From Paracoccaceae bacterium (GTDB lineage Bacteria > Pseudomonadota > Alphaproteobacteria > Rhodobacterales > Rhodobacteraceae), in NCBI GenBank assembly GCA_007129775.1, contig SKUV01000121.1, forward strand, positions 1 through 11,577: a stretch of DNA of 11,577 nt, written 5' to 3'. Below, one piece after another: positions 5,797 to 11,577 of this stretch. Position 1 is the stretch's first letter, and every line of letters starts with the position of its first letter. A program made the position numbers and the translations under genes. Below the pieces are notes generated by a model. It was not told the DNA's origin, did no database searches, and saw only the letters and a program-made list of their open reading frames with translations.

Positions 5797-6217
5797 GCAG
5801 CCCTGTTTCCTCGTCATCGGCGGGGGCCTTGATATCGCGGCGCACGCGGTCCTCGGCGAACAGGCGCCGTGTGTCGTCCATCCGGTCGAATGTTTCGTCG
5901 TGCCGAAAGCGCAATTCCGGCGCGAATTTCAGGGTGAGCGCCTTCGCCACCGCCCGGCGCAACTCGCTCTTGTTGCGGCGCAGCGCCTCCAGAGCCTCGT
6001 CGCGATTGGATCCCCCGAGCGGCATCACATAGGCCGTCGCCACCTTCAGATCTGGCGAGGTGCGGACCTCGCCCACGGTGATCGACATGGCATTAAGCTC
6101 GGGGTCATGAACCTCGCCACGCGACAGCACCTCCGACAGGCGCCGGCGGATCAGCTCGCCCACACGAAGCTGGCGTTGCGACGGGCCCGAGGCCCGGGGA
6201 AAGCGGTTCTGTGCCAT
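5771..6217 (-). CDS. rbfA: 30S ribosome-binding factor A
   Basis: This 148-residue protein is RbfA, a KH-like factor that binds immature 30S subunits near the 16S 5' end and is needed for cold-tolerant maturation. Visible marks are SQRQLRVGELIRRRLSEVL (13-31), the strand SITVGEVRTSPDLKVATAYV (45-64) and the C-terminal LKFAPELRFRHDETFDRMDD (96-115) typical of the family. The acidic C-terminal tail (residues 131-148) is lineage-specific in length. The ATG at 6217 is chosen by alignment to the usual N-terminus; an in-frame ATG at 6235 is possible, and neither has a strong Shine-Dalgarno. The last 26 bases overlap the start of the downstream gene, so the two are probably coupled. It is the first gene of its operon and divergent from dapB. 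Confidence 0.95.
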   Translation of the reverse strand: MAQNRFPRASGPSQRQLRVGELIRRRLSEVLSRGEVHDPELNAMSITVGEVRTSPDLKVATAYVMPLGGSNRDEALEALRRNKSELRRAVAKALTLKFAPELRFRHDETFDRMDDTRRLFAEDRVRRDIKAPADDEETGLHDDPAADR

Positions 6218-6265
6218 GCTTGCCAGATAGGGCATCCCGCAGCGCCCCGCAACCGGGCGCGCAGT

Positions 6266-6289
6266 GGATACGCGCACGGGATACGTGCA
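6266..6289. repeat. Imperfect direct repeat in the rbfA/dapB divergent spacer
   Basis: GGATACGCGCA (6266-6276) and GGATACGTGCA (6279-6289) are direct repeats 13 bp apart with one mismatch. They lie between the divergent starts, just upstream of the dapB promoter. Two half-sites for a regulator are possible, but nothing identifies one. Confidence 0.4.
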
Positions 6290-6296
6290 TGGGCCT

Positions 6297-6325
6297 TTGC
6301 CAAAGGGCGCGGCTTTGGCTATGGC
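6297..6325 (+). promoter_or_regulatory. dapB: Candidate dapB promoter with overlapping palindrome
   Basis: TTGCCA (6297-6302) and TATGGC (6320-6325) are 17 bp apart. The start site would lie near 6332, giving a leader of about 22 nt that contains the GGAGG ribosome-binding site. The -35 is inside a 13-bp palindrome, CCTTTGCCAAAGG (6294-6306), which could be an operator. This position argues against the upstream in-frame start at 6264. Confidence 0.5.
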
Positions 6326-6353
6326 AGGCGAGGCTTCGCGCACGGAGGGCAGC

Positions 6354-7172
6354 ATGGGCGGTGACGGGCAGGATACGGCGGTGGTGATCGCGGGCGCCTC
6401 CGGGCGCATGGGGCAGATGCTGCTGCGGTTGGCGCACGAGGCCCCGGGCATGCGGCTTGCCGGCGCGCTGGAACGGCCGGGCCACGGCTGGATCGGGCAG
6501 GAAGTGGGCGCCGCCATGGGTGGCGGCGCGCTGGGCGTGACGGTCGGCGATGATCCCGCGAAGGTGCTCGCCGGTGCGGATGCGGTGATCGATTTCACCG
6601 CGCCGGCGGCCAGCATCGCGCTGGCGGGCCATGCCGCGCGCGCCGGCGTGGCCCATATCGTGGGCACCACGGGCTTTACCCATGACGAGCGCGCGGCGCT
6701 GGACCGCGCCGGCGATGGCGGCGTGCGGGTCGTCGCGGGCAACATGAGCCTCGGTGTCAATCTTCTGGTGCAGCTGACCCGGCGCGTCGCCGCTGCGCTG
6801 GATACCGCCTTCGATATCGAGATCGTGGAGGCCCACCACCGCCACAAGGTCGATGCGCCCTCGGGCACCGCGCTGATGCTGGGCGAGGCCGCGGCCGAGG
6901 GCCGGGGCGTGGCGCTGGCCGATGTCGCCGACCGGGGCCGCGACGGGATCACCGGGGCGCGTGCGGCTGGGGCCATCGGCTTTGCCGCGATCCGCGGCGG
7001 CGATGTGGTGGGCGAGCATGACGTGATCTTCGCCGCCCCGGGCGAAAGGATCGTGCTGCGCCATATCGCCGGCGACCGCGCCATCTTTGCCCGCGGGGCG
7101 CTTCGGGCGGCGCAATGGGCGCGCGGCCGGCCGGCGGGATGCTATGATATGGTGGATGTGCTCGGGCTCTGA
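6354..7172 (+). CDS. dapB: 4-hydroxy-tetrahydrodipicolinate reductase
   Basis: This 272-residue protein is DapB, which reduces 4-hydroxy-tetrahydrodipicolinate to tetrahydrodipicolinate in the diaminopimelate/lysine pathway, using NAD(P)H. It has the cofactor loop VIAGASGRMGQ (11-21), an acidic-basic pair E40-R41 after the second strand, IVGTTGF (102-108), and the active-site block EAHHRHKVDAPSGTAL (159-174). His161 and His162, the proton-transfer position, and Lys165 correspond to E. coli His159, His160 and Lys163; the SGT after them binds the substrate carboxylate. Start 6354 is preferred: GGAGG lies 6 bases upstream and the length fits the family. The frame stays open to ATG 6264, but that would add 30 unconserved residues and lies upstream of the candidate promoter. 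A terminator follows the stop directly. Confidence 0.97.
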   Translation: MGGDGQDTAVVIAGASGRMGQMLLRLAHEAPGMRLAGALERPGHGWIGQEVGAAMGGGALGVTVGDDPAKVLAGADAVIDFTAPAASIALAGHAARAGVAHIVGTTGFTHDERAALDRAGDGGVRVVAGNMSLGVNLLVQLTRRVAAALDTAFDIEIVEAHHRHKVDAPSGTALMLGEAAAEGRGVALADVADRGRDGITGARAAGAIGFAAIRGGDVVGEHDVIFAAPGERIVLRHIAGDRAIFARGALRAAQWARGRPAGCYDMVDVLGL

Positions 7173-7174
7173 CG

Positions 7175-7205
7175 CCTGCGCTCGGGGCAGGGGGTGCGGG
7201 TTTTT
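7175..7205 (+). terminator. Intrinsic terminator of dapB
   Basis: CCTGCGC (7175-7181) pairs with GTGCGGG (7194-7200), including two G-U pairs, over a 12-base loop. It is followed at once by TTTTT (7201-7205). It begins 2 bases after the dapB stop. A second, weaker stem of similar form (about 7211-7235) is followed by TTTT at 7236-7239. Confidence 0.55.
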
Positions 7206-7236
7206 CCGGGCCCGGGGGCTGGTCACGGCTTCGGGT

Positions 7237-7258
7237 TTTCTGCGTTGCAGAAACTGCA
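7237..7258. promoter_or_regulatory. Two overlapping inverted repeats upstream of the DUF1127 gene
   Basis: TTTCTGC-GTT-GCAGAAA (7237-7253) is a perfect inverted repeat. It shares its right arm with a second one, TGCAG-AAA-CTGCA (7246-7258). They lie about 105-125 bp before the DUF1127 start and 65-85 bp after dapB. A dimeric regulator site or two alternative RNA hairpins would both fit. Confidence 0.35.
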
Positions 7259-7362
7259 TGGCGGCCTTGCCGCATTGGTGGTTGTGGCATCGCCCGGCGA
7301 GGCGCAGATAGGCGGCAACCGCAATGTGCGCCGCGCGCGCCCCTTCCCGGAAGGTTGGAGCC

Positions 7363-7581
7363 ATGACCACCCAGAACACCAATGCCCCCGCCCGCCCGTC
7401 TTTCGATCTGCTGGCGCCCATTCACGGCATCGCCACGTTTTTCGGGGGGCTGTCGCTGGCCGCGCGCCGCGCCCATGAAATCGAGCACCTGATGTCGCTG
7501 TCGGACGATGCGCTGTCCCGCCGCGGCCTGAAGCGCAACGACATCGTGCGCCATGTCTTCGGCGAGCCGAAGCGCCGCTGA
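7363..7581 (+). CDS. DUF1127 small basic protein
   Basis: This 72-residue protein has the DUF1127 signature in its C-terminal half: RRAHEIEHLMSLSDDALSRRG (35-55) and LKRNDIVRHVF (56-66), corresponding to the family pattern of Leu-Ser-Asp, then Gly-Leu-x-Arg-x-Asp-Ile. The tail is basic. Several alphaproteobacterial DUF1127 proteins are stress-induced RNA-binding proteins; CcaF1 of Rhodobacter sphaeroides acts in sRNA maturation and RNA turnover. This copy has an added N-terminal stretch, with a hydrophobic FDLLAPIHGIATFFGGLSLAA, that is longer than in the shortest family members. The ATG at 7363 is chosen because GGAAGG (7349-7354) lies 8 bases upstream and the preceding in-frame codons look unlike protein. 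It ends 13 bp from the convergent alkB stop. The specific role is unknown. Confidence 0.88.
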   Translation: MTTQNTNAPARPSFDLLAPIHGIATFFGGLSLAARRAHEIEHLMSLSDDALSRRGLKRNDIVRHVFGEPKRR

Positions 7582-7594
7582 AGGCCGCAAACGC

Positions 7595-8209
7595 TCAGCC
7601 CGCGACACGCAGGGTCACATTGATCCGCCCGCCCTGCGGCAGCAGCGACGATGACCCCGGGCGCAGCCGGTCAATGCCGTGAAAGGCGAGCCGCGCGGCG
7701 CCCGCCAGAACCGCCACATCGCCCGAGCGCAGCCAGACCGACCGAGTCGGATCGCTGCGCCGGGTGCCGCCGACGCGGAAGAGCGCGTCGTCACCCAGCG
7801 ACAGTGATACCACGGGCCAGCCGAAATCGGCCTCGTCGCGATCCTGATGCAGCCCCATGCGCGCGCTTGCATCGTAGTAATTCACCAGACAGCAATCGGG
7901 TTCGCGCGCCAGCCCCGTTACCTCGGCCCAGAGCCGCAGGAGCCGGGGCGGGATGGGCGGCCACGGGGTTCCGGCCGGGTGCTGCGGCTCGTAGCGATAG
8001 CCCCGGGTATCGGTGACCCAGCCGAAGCGGCCGGCAGATGTCATTCTCACCCGCATCCGCCGCCCGCCCGGGGTCACCGGCTGCACGAAGGGCGCAGCGC
8101 GCGCCACGGCGCGCAGATCGGCGACAAGCGCGGCCTGCTCTGAAGGTGGCACGCATTCGGGCAGGATGCGCACCCCCAGAAGCGCGATTTCCGGTGCCGG
8201 GCCGCTCAT
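7595..8209 (-). CDS. alkB: AlkB-type 2-oxoglutarate/Fe(II)-dependent dioxygenase
   Basis: This 204-residue protein is an AlkB-type repair dioxygenase that oxidatively removes methyl groups from N1-methyladenine and N3-methylcytosine in DNA and RNA. The iron ligands H121-x-D123 (in MGLHQDRDEADFG) and H177 (LAFHGIDRL) are intact, as are R195 and R201 (GGRINVTLRV) for 2-oxoglutarate. Ligand spacing (56 residues between the histidines, 6 between the arginines) equals that of E. coli AlkB H131/H187 and R204/R210. VSLSLGDDALFRVGGTRRSDP is also AlkB-like. The start codon overlaps the pseF stop as TGATG, so it is translated as the last gene of the pse operon rather than from an Ada-type adaptive-response unit. 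A functional tie to pseudaminic acid is not evident. Confidence 0.93.
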   Translation of the reverse strand: MSGPAPEIALLGVRILPECVPPSEQAALVADLRAVARAAPFVQPVTPGGRRMRVRMTSAGRFGWVTDTRGYRYEPQHPAGTPWPPIPPRLLRLWAEVTGLAREPDCCLVNYYDASARMGLHQDRDEADFGWPVVSLSLGDDALFRVGGTRRSDPTRSVWLRSGDVAVLAGAARLAFHGIDRLRPGSSSLLPQGGRINVTLRVAG

Positions 8210-8925
8210 CAGGCGGGCCGTCCGGCCCCGGCCTCGGCCTGCTCATCCTCCAGCAGCCGGTGCATCCTTTCGGCGCGGTCCCAATCCTGCGGGGTGTCGA
8301 TATCCTGCACCCTGTGCCGGGGCAGGATCAGCGCCCGCGTGTGCGGGCCGAAAAACTCCGCCGCCTGCCGCCATGCCCGGCTGCGGCCCCAATAGAACTG
8401 GCCCGCGTCGTGAAAGGCGGGCTCCAGATCCTGGCTGCGGGTGCCATAGGCCACGGGGTCGAGCATCCCCACCGCGCCGTCGGGCGCGAGGCGCAGGGCG
8501 CGCTGGATCGGAAAAGCGTATTCCGTGGCCGCCAGCACGAAATCCACCCCCTCGCCCAGCAGGGCCGCGCCGGCGTACAGGTCGTCCGGCCGCACGAAGG
8601 GGGCAGTGGCATAGAGACAGCACAGCGTTTCGGGCAGCGCGCCCTCCGCCTCCAGCCAATCGAGCGCGTGGCGGATCACCGGGATCGTCGCGGCATGATC
8701 GTCTGCAAGCGCGGCGGGGCGGGTGAACGGCACCTCCGCCCCCGCATCGCGCGCGACAGCCGCGATCTCGTCATCGTCGGTGGATACGATCAGCCGGGAA
8801 AAGAGCCCGGAGTCGCGCGCCGACCGGATCGACCATGCGATCATCGGAAGGCCGCGAAAGGAGCGGATGTTCTTGCGCGGAATCCGCTTTGATCCGCCGC
8901 GCGCGGGGATCAGGCAGATGCTCAT
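8209..8925 (-). CDS. pseF: Pseudaminic acid cytidylyltransferase (CMP-pseudaminate synthetase)
   Basis: This 238-residue protein belongs to the CMP-sugar synthetase family. The N-terminal nucleotide-binding loop IPARGGSKRIPRKNI (6-20) is diagnostic, followed by VSTDDDEIAAVARDAGA (48-63), LYATAPFVRPDDL (104-116), GQFYWG (175-180) and the metal-binding VQDIDTPQDW (206-215 region). Length and the GSKRIPRKN form match PseF, which couples CTP and pseudaminic acid to CMP-pseudaminic acid. NeuA-like (sialic acid) or legionaminic acid specificity cannot be excluded on sequence alone, but the neighbouring pseB and pseC decide for PseF. Its ATG overlaps the pseC stop by 4 bases (ATGA) and its stop overlaps the alkB start. 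Confidence 0.9.
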   Translation of the reverse strand: MSICLIPARGGSKRIPRKNIRSFRGLPMIAWSIRSARDSGLFSRLIVSTDDDEIAAVARDAGAEVPFTRPAALADDHAATIPVIRHALDWLEAEGALPETLCCLYATAPFVRPDDLYAGAALLGEGVDFVLAATEYAFPIQRALRLAPDGAVGMLDPVAYGTRSQDLEPAFHDAGQFYWGRSRAWRQAAEFFGPHTRALILPRHRVQDIDTPQDWDRAERMHRLLEDEQAEAGAGRPA

Positions 8926-10067
8926 GCCAGGGCCCGGCCCAGGGCCGCAACGACCCGGGCCTGATCTTCGTCTGACAGCCCGGCGTAAAGCGGAATGCTG
9001 ATCGCGCCGGCATAATAGGCTTCGGCCACCGGAAAATCGCCCGGCCCAAAGCCCTGCGCGCGCCACCACGGCTGCAGATGCACCGGGATGTAATGGACAT
9101 TGACGCCGATGCCATCGGCGCGCAACGCCTCGAACACCGCGCGGCGGCGCTCGGCGGCGACCCGCACCACATAGAGATGCCAAGACGATTGCGCCTGCTC
9201 CAGCCGGCCGGGTCGGCGCAGGGGCAAGCCGGCAAGGGCCGCGTCATAGGCATCGGCCAGCGCGGTGCGCCGGGCCACCACATCGGCCAGCCGGGCCATC
9301 TGGCTGACCCCCAGTGCGGCCTGCAATTCGGTCATGCGATAATTCAGGCCAAGCTCGATCTGCTGGTAATACCAAGGCCCGTGGCTCGGCTCGGTCATCA
9401 GCGCGGAGTCGCGGGTCACGCCATGGCTGCGCAACCGCGCCATCGCGGCCGCAAGCATGGCGTCATTGGTTGTGGCCACGCCGCCTTCGGCGGTGGTGAC
9501 GATCTTGACCGGGTGAAAGGAAAAGACGCAGATGTCGGAACGGGCGCAATCGCCCACCGGCCGCTCGCCCAGCCTGGCGCCGATCGCGTGCGAGGCATCC
9601 TCGATCACCCGCACACCGTAGCGCCGCGCCAGCGCACCGATGCGGGCCATATCAGCGCTCTGTCCGCACATATGCACCGGCATGAGCACCTTGGGCAGGC
9701 GCCCTGCCTGCGCCGCCGTTGCCAGCTTTGCCTCCAGCGCCCGGGGGCAGATGTTGAAGGTTTCGGCGTCGATATCGACGAAATCCACCTCGGCCCCGCA
9801 AAGCCGGCCCACATTGGCCGACGCCACGAAGGTGACCGGCGAGGTCCACATCAGATCGCCCGGCCCGAGCCCCAGCGCAAGACAGGCGATATGCAGCGCC
9901 GAGGTCGCGGAATTCACCGCCACCCCGTGGGCCGCCCCGGTGGCCCGGGTGACGGCGGCCTCGAATTCCGGCACTTTCGGCCCCTGCGTCAGCCAGTCCG
10001 AGCGCAGAACCGCCAGCACCGCGGCCTCGTCCTCGGGGGTGATCTGCTGGCGGCCATAGGGGATCAT
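8922..10067 (-). CDS. pseC: PseC aminotransferase (UDP-4-amino-4,6-dideoxy-beta-L-AltNAc forming)
   Basis: This 381-residue protein is a PLP-dependent DegT/DnrJ/EryC1 aminotransferase. The N-terminus MIPYGRQQITPEDEAAVLAVL is typical of PseC, as is LTQGPKVPEFE (26-36). Asp157 in VIEDASHAIGA (154-164) is placed to contact the PLP ring nitrogen, and Lys188 in FSFHPVKIVTTAEGG (182-196) is the Schiff-base lysine. YRMTELQAALG and NVHYIPVHLQPWW are further family marks. It acts on the PseB product, the second step of pseudaminic acid synthesis. Its start overlaps the pseB stop by 4 bases (ATGA) and its stop overlaps pseF in the same way. The much longer open frame that runs on into pseB is not real beyond 10067. 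Confidence 0.95.
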   Translation of the reverse strand: MIPYGRQQITPEDEAAVLAVLRSDWLTQGPKVPEFEAAVTRATGAAHGVAVNSATSALHIACLALGLGPGDLMWTSPVTFVASANVGRLCGAEVDFVDIDAETFNICPRALEAKLATAAQAGRLPKVLMPVHMCGQSADMARIGALARRYGVRVIEDASHAIGARLGERPVGDCARSDICVFSFHPVKIVTTAEGGVATTNDAMLAAAMARLRSHGVTRDSALMTEPSHGPWYYQQIELGLNYRMTELQAALGVSQMARLADVVARRTALADAYDAALAGLPLRRPGRLEQAQSSWHLYVVRVAAERRRAVFEALRADGIGVNVHYIPVHLQPWWRAQGFGPGDFPVAEAYYAGAISIPLYAGLSDEDQARVVAALGRALA

Positions 10068-11062
10068 TCCGGCGCGCCTTCGGCCATGGCCAGAAACTCG
10101 TCTTGGCCCAGCCACTGGGTGTTGCTGCCGGAATTGTATTCGAAGCCCTGGGCCACGGGCGTGCCCTCCTCGCCCAGCGCATTGCGGCTGAAATCGACCG
10201 CATGGGCGAAAAGGATCGTGGGCTTGATCACGTAGTGATCGGCGAAATCCAGCGTCAGATGGCTGTCGTCGCCGGGGCACATCACCTCGTGCAGTTTTTC
10301 GCCGGGGCGGATGCCCACGATCCGGTGCGGCAGGTCCGGCGCCAGCGCCGATGCGAGATCGACCATCCGCATCGAGGGCAGCTTGGGCACGAAAATCTCG
10401 CCCCCATACATCCGCTCGAAGTTTTTCAGAACGAAATCCACGCCTTGCTGCAGCGTGATCATGAAGCGCGTCATCCCGGCATGAGTGATCGGAAGATCGG
10501 TGGCGCCATCGGCGATCAGCTTGCGGAAGAACGGCACGACCGAGCCGCGCGAGCCCACCACATTGCCGTAACGCACCACGGCAAAGCGCGTGGGCCGGCG
10601 CCCGACCATGTTGTTGGCCGCAACGAAAAGCTTGTCCGAGGCCAGTTTCGTCGCGCCATAGAGGTTGACGGGGTTCGCCGCCTTGTCGGTCGAGAGCGCG
10701 ATCACCTTCTGCACCCCGTTCGCCAGCGCCGCCTGAATCACGTTCTCGGCGCCGTGGATGTTCGTCTTGATGCATTCCATCGGGTTGTATTCGGCGGCCG
10801 GCACCTGTTTCAGCGCGGCGGCATGGATGACGTAATCGACATCCTGCATCGCCTCGCGCAGACGGGCGCCATCGCGCACATCGCCGATGAACCAGCGCAT
10901 CGCCGGGGCGTCGAAGGCCTGCGCCATCTCGTATTGCTTCAACTCGTCGCGCGAGAAGATGATGACCTTGTTGGGGCGATACCGGGCGAGGATCGTTTCG
11001 GTATATTTGCGCCCGAACGACCCGGTGCCGCCGGTGATCAGGATGTTCTTGCCGTTGAACAT
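10064..11062 (-). CDS. pseB: UDP-GlcNAc 4,6-dehydratase (inverting)
   Basis: This 332-residue protein is PseB/FlaA1, which converts UDP-GlcNAc to the 4-keto-6-deoxy-L-altro intermediate, the first step of pseudaminic acid synthesis. It has the extended-SDR loop ILITGGTGSFGRKYTE (7-22), GDVRD (60-64), HAAALKQVPAAEYNP (80-94) and LSTDKAANPVNLYGATKLASDK (123-144). As in H. pylori PseB, the catalytic triad is Thr125-Asp126-Lys127 with Tyr135/Lys139 rather than the usual Ser-Tyr-Lys. The ATG at 11062 is chosen: GGGAG lies 5-6 bases upstream and the length equals known PseB (about 333). The ATG at 11074 would include that ribosome-binding site in the coding sequence. It heads the pseB-pseC-pseF-alkB operon, 151 bp downstream of tRNA-His. 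Confidence 0.96.
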   Translation of the reverse strand: MFNGKNILITGGTGSFGRKYTETILARYRPNKVIIFSRDELKQYEMAQAFDAPAMRWFIGDVRDGARLREAMQDVDYVIHAAALKQVPAAEYNPMECIKTNIHGAENVIQAALANGVQKVIALSTDKAANPVNLYGATKLASDKLFVAANNMVGRRPTRFAVVRYGNVVGSRGSVVPFFRKLIADGATDLPITHAGMTRFMITLQQGVDFVLKNFERMYGGEIFVPKLPSMRMVDLASALAPDLPHRIVGIRPGEKLHEVMCPGDDSHLTLDFADHYVIKPTILFAHAVDFSRNALGEEGTPVAQGFEYNSGSNTQWLGQDEFLAMAEGAPE

Positions 11063-11213
11063 GTCGTCTCCCATGGGCCATGCGGCGGGCGACTGTGGCC
11101 CGGTCTTTCCACATGCGGTTTACTGCGCCGCCACGCGGGATGCCATGCAAAATGCGCGCGGCTGGGCGGCGGGCGTTGCGGGATGGGAGGGCCGGCGGAG
11201 GGTGGGGCGAAGG

Positions 11214-11290
11214 TGGTACCGCCTGCCCGATTCGAACGGGCGACCCCCAGATCCACAATCTGGTGCTCTAACCAACTGAGCTAAGGCGGC
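11214..11290 (-). tRNA. tRNA-His (anticodon GTG), CCA encoded
   Basis: The minus strand folds into a full cloverleaf. The acceptor stem is GCCGCCT/AGGCGGT, the D arm GCTC-AGTTGGTTA-GAGC, the anticodon stem CCAGA/TCTGG with loop TTGTGGA, the variable loop has 5 bases, and the T arm is GCCCG-TTCGAAT-CGGGC. The anticodon GTG (11256-11254) reads CAC/CAT. CCA is encoded (11216-11214). Most bacterial tRNA-His have an extra G-1 pairing with C73. Here the base before G1 is T, G1 faces U72, and the discriminator is A73. This is the form known from an alphaproteobacterial clade with a divergent histidyl-tRNA synthetase. Confidence 0.95.
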
Positions 11291-11300
11291 ACTTTGCGCT

Positions 11301-11329
11301 GATCTATCGCCGCGCGGTCGTGAATGCAA
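11301..11329 (-). promoter_or_regulatory. Candidate tRNA-His promoter
   Basis: On the minus strand, TTGCAT (11329-11324) and TAGATC (11306-11301) are 17 bp apart. The start site would fall near 11294, leaving a 5' leader of only a few bases before the mature tRNA end at 11290. Both hexamers are good matches. Confidence 0.55.
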
Positions 11330-11350
11330 GCGTCTCGGGCGCCGGCGCGC

Positions 11351-11379
11351 TTGAAACAGGGCGCGAAGCGGCGTAATCC
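11351..11379 (+). promoter_or_regulatory. Candidate promoter of the right-edge gene
   Basis: TTGAAA (11351-11356) and TAATCC (11374-11379) are 17 bp apart, with the expected start near 11386 and a GGAGG at 11395-11399. The -35 is strong and the -10 poor, so this is tentative. Confidence 0.35.
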
Positions 11380-11407
11380 CCGGGGCGCAACGACGGAGGT
11401 GCGCCGC

Positions 11408-11577
11408 ATGGGGATCGACAAGGAAAGCGACATCGCGGCGGACCTGCAGATCGGGCCGACCTCGCTGGGGATGGTGCGCATCTATCTCGCCGGGCCGGGC
11501 ATCGACCTGCCGCTGGATTTCGACCCCGACGAGGCTGACGAGATTGCCGAGGAACTGCGTGCCGCCGCCGAGCGCGC
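11408..11577 (+). CDS. Small acidic protein, probably DUF6324 family (cut by window edge)
   Basis: An open frame starts at the ATG at 11408, with GGAGG 8 bases upstream, and continues to the right edge; 56 codons are visible. The N-terminus MGIDKESDIAADLQIGPTS is followed by GMVRIYLAGPGIDLPLDFDP and a strongly helical acidic DEADEIAEELRAAAERA. This resembles the short, conserved Rhodobacteraceae proteins grouped as DUF6324, which have no known function. There is no signal peptide or membrane segment, so it is probably cytoplasmic. It is divergent from tRNA-His. The C-terminus is outside the window; family assignment is from memory and moderately sure, coding status more so. Confidence 0.72.
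   Translation, partial: MGIDKESDIAADLQIGPTSLGMVRIYLAGPGIDLPLDFDPDEADEIAEELRAAAER

Noticed and set aside
3982..5832. A 616-codon plus-strand open frame across truB and the glycosidase-like gene
   Set aside because: It runs antisense to two genes with unmistakable family motifs and has no recognisable domain of its own; it is a GC-rich shadow.
6105..7421. Long minus-strand open frames (about 438 codons) opposite dapB
   Set aside because: Antisense to the full DapB sequence; no family-like motifs and no ribosome-binding site.
8209..11062. pse genes as part of an antiphage or other defence system
   Set aside because: Their motifs and order match pseudaminic acid synthesis; no effector, nuclease or sensor gene accompanies them, and alkB alone is a repair enzyme.
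10068..11258. In-frame extension of the pseC reading frame upstream through pseB, giving a 778-codon frame
   Set aside because: The added part lies in a wrong frame of pseB, whose own frame has clear catalytic motifs. The pseC start at 10067 has the family N-terminus and an ATGA overlap.
11063..11290. tRNA-His as an attachment site for a pse-bearing genomic island
   Set aside because: I found no integrase gene and no second copy of the tRNA 3' end (T-arm sequence) within the window, so there is no positive evidence for integration here.

Overview
The window is GC-rich DNA whose gene content points to an alphaproteobacterium of the Rhodobacterales (Rhodobacteraceae-like). The clues are the rbfA/truB/rpsO block, a DUF1127 small protein, a probable DUF6324 protein, and a tRNA-His of the alphaproteobacterial type (no G-1, G1:U72 pair, A73). 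The genus cannot be told from the sequence. Most of the window is chromosomal housekeeping DNA. I see no transposase, integrase, phage gene, CRISPR array, toxin-antitoxin pair or obvious defence system.

Layout from left to right. (1) 1-807: the 5' part of a glycerate 2-kinase gene on the minus strand, divergent from a short ModE-type winged-helix regulator gene. (2) 870-1139: rpsO (ribosomal protein S15), minus strand, with a candidate promoter and an 86-nt leader. (3) 1453-3392, plus strand: a calcium-binding RTX-repeat protein with an N-terminal hydrophobic segment, then a small secreted DsrE-like protein. (4) 3516-6217, minus strand: a compact translation-linked operon, rbfA, then an exported phosphodiester glycosidase-like protein, truB and a DUF1643 protein. 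(5) 6354-7581, plus strand: dapB (lysine and peptidoglycan precursor synthesis), then a DUF1127 small protein. (6) 7595-11062, minus strand: pseB, pseC, pseF and alkB, all joined by 4-base or 1-base stop/start overlaps. (7) 11214-11290: tRNA-His on the minus strand, divergent from a DUF6324-like gene that runs off the right edge.

How the genes work together. RbfA, TruB and S15 act in 30S maturation, tRNA U55 modification and the small subunit itself. In many bacteria truB and rpsO are adjacent and rpsO is followed by pnp. Here the RTX and DsrE-like genes lie between truB and rpsO, and a convergent regulator gene follows rpsO. PseB, PseC and PseF cover the first two steps and the last step (CMP activation) of CMP-pseudaminic acid synthesis. 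The middle steps (PseH, PseG, PseI) are not in this operon, and its last gene is an AlkB-type DNA/RNA demethylase.

I do not see a convincing undescribed multi-gene system. The best leads are the RTX protein, whose calcium-type and degenerate repeats alternate as expected for a beta-roll loaded on one face; a near-perfect 18-bp palindrome upstream of the DsrE-like gene; the truncated pse operon fused translationally to alkB; and the unusual tRNA-His acceptor end.
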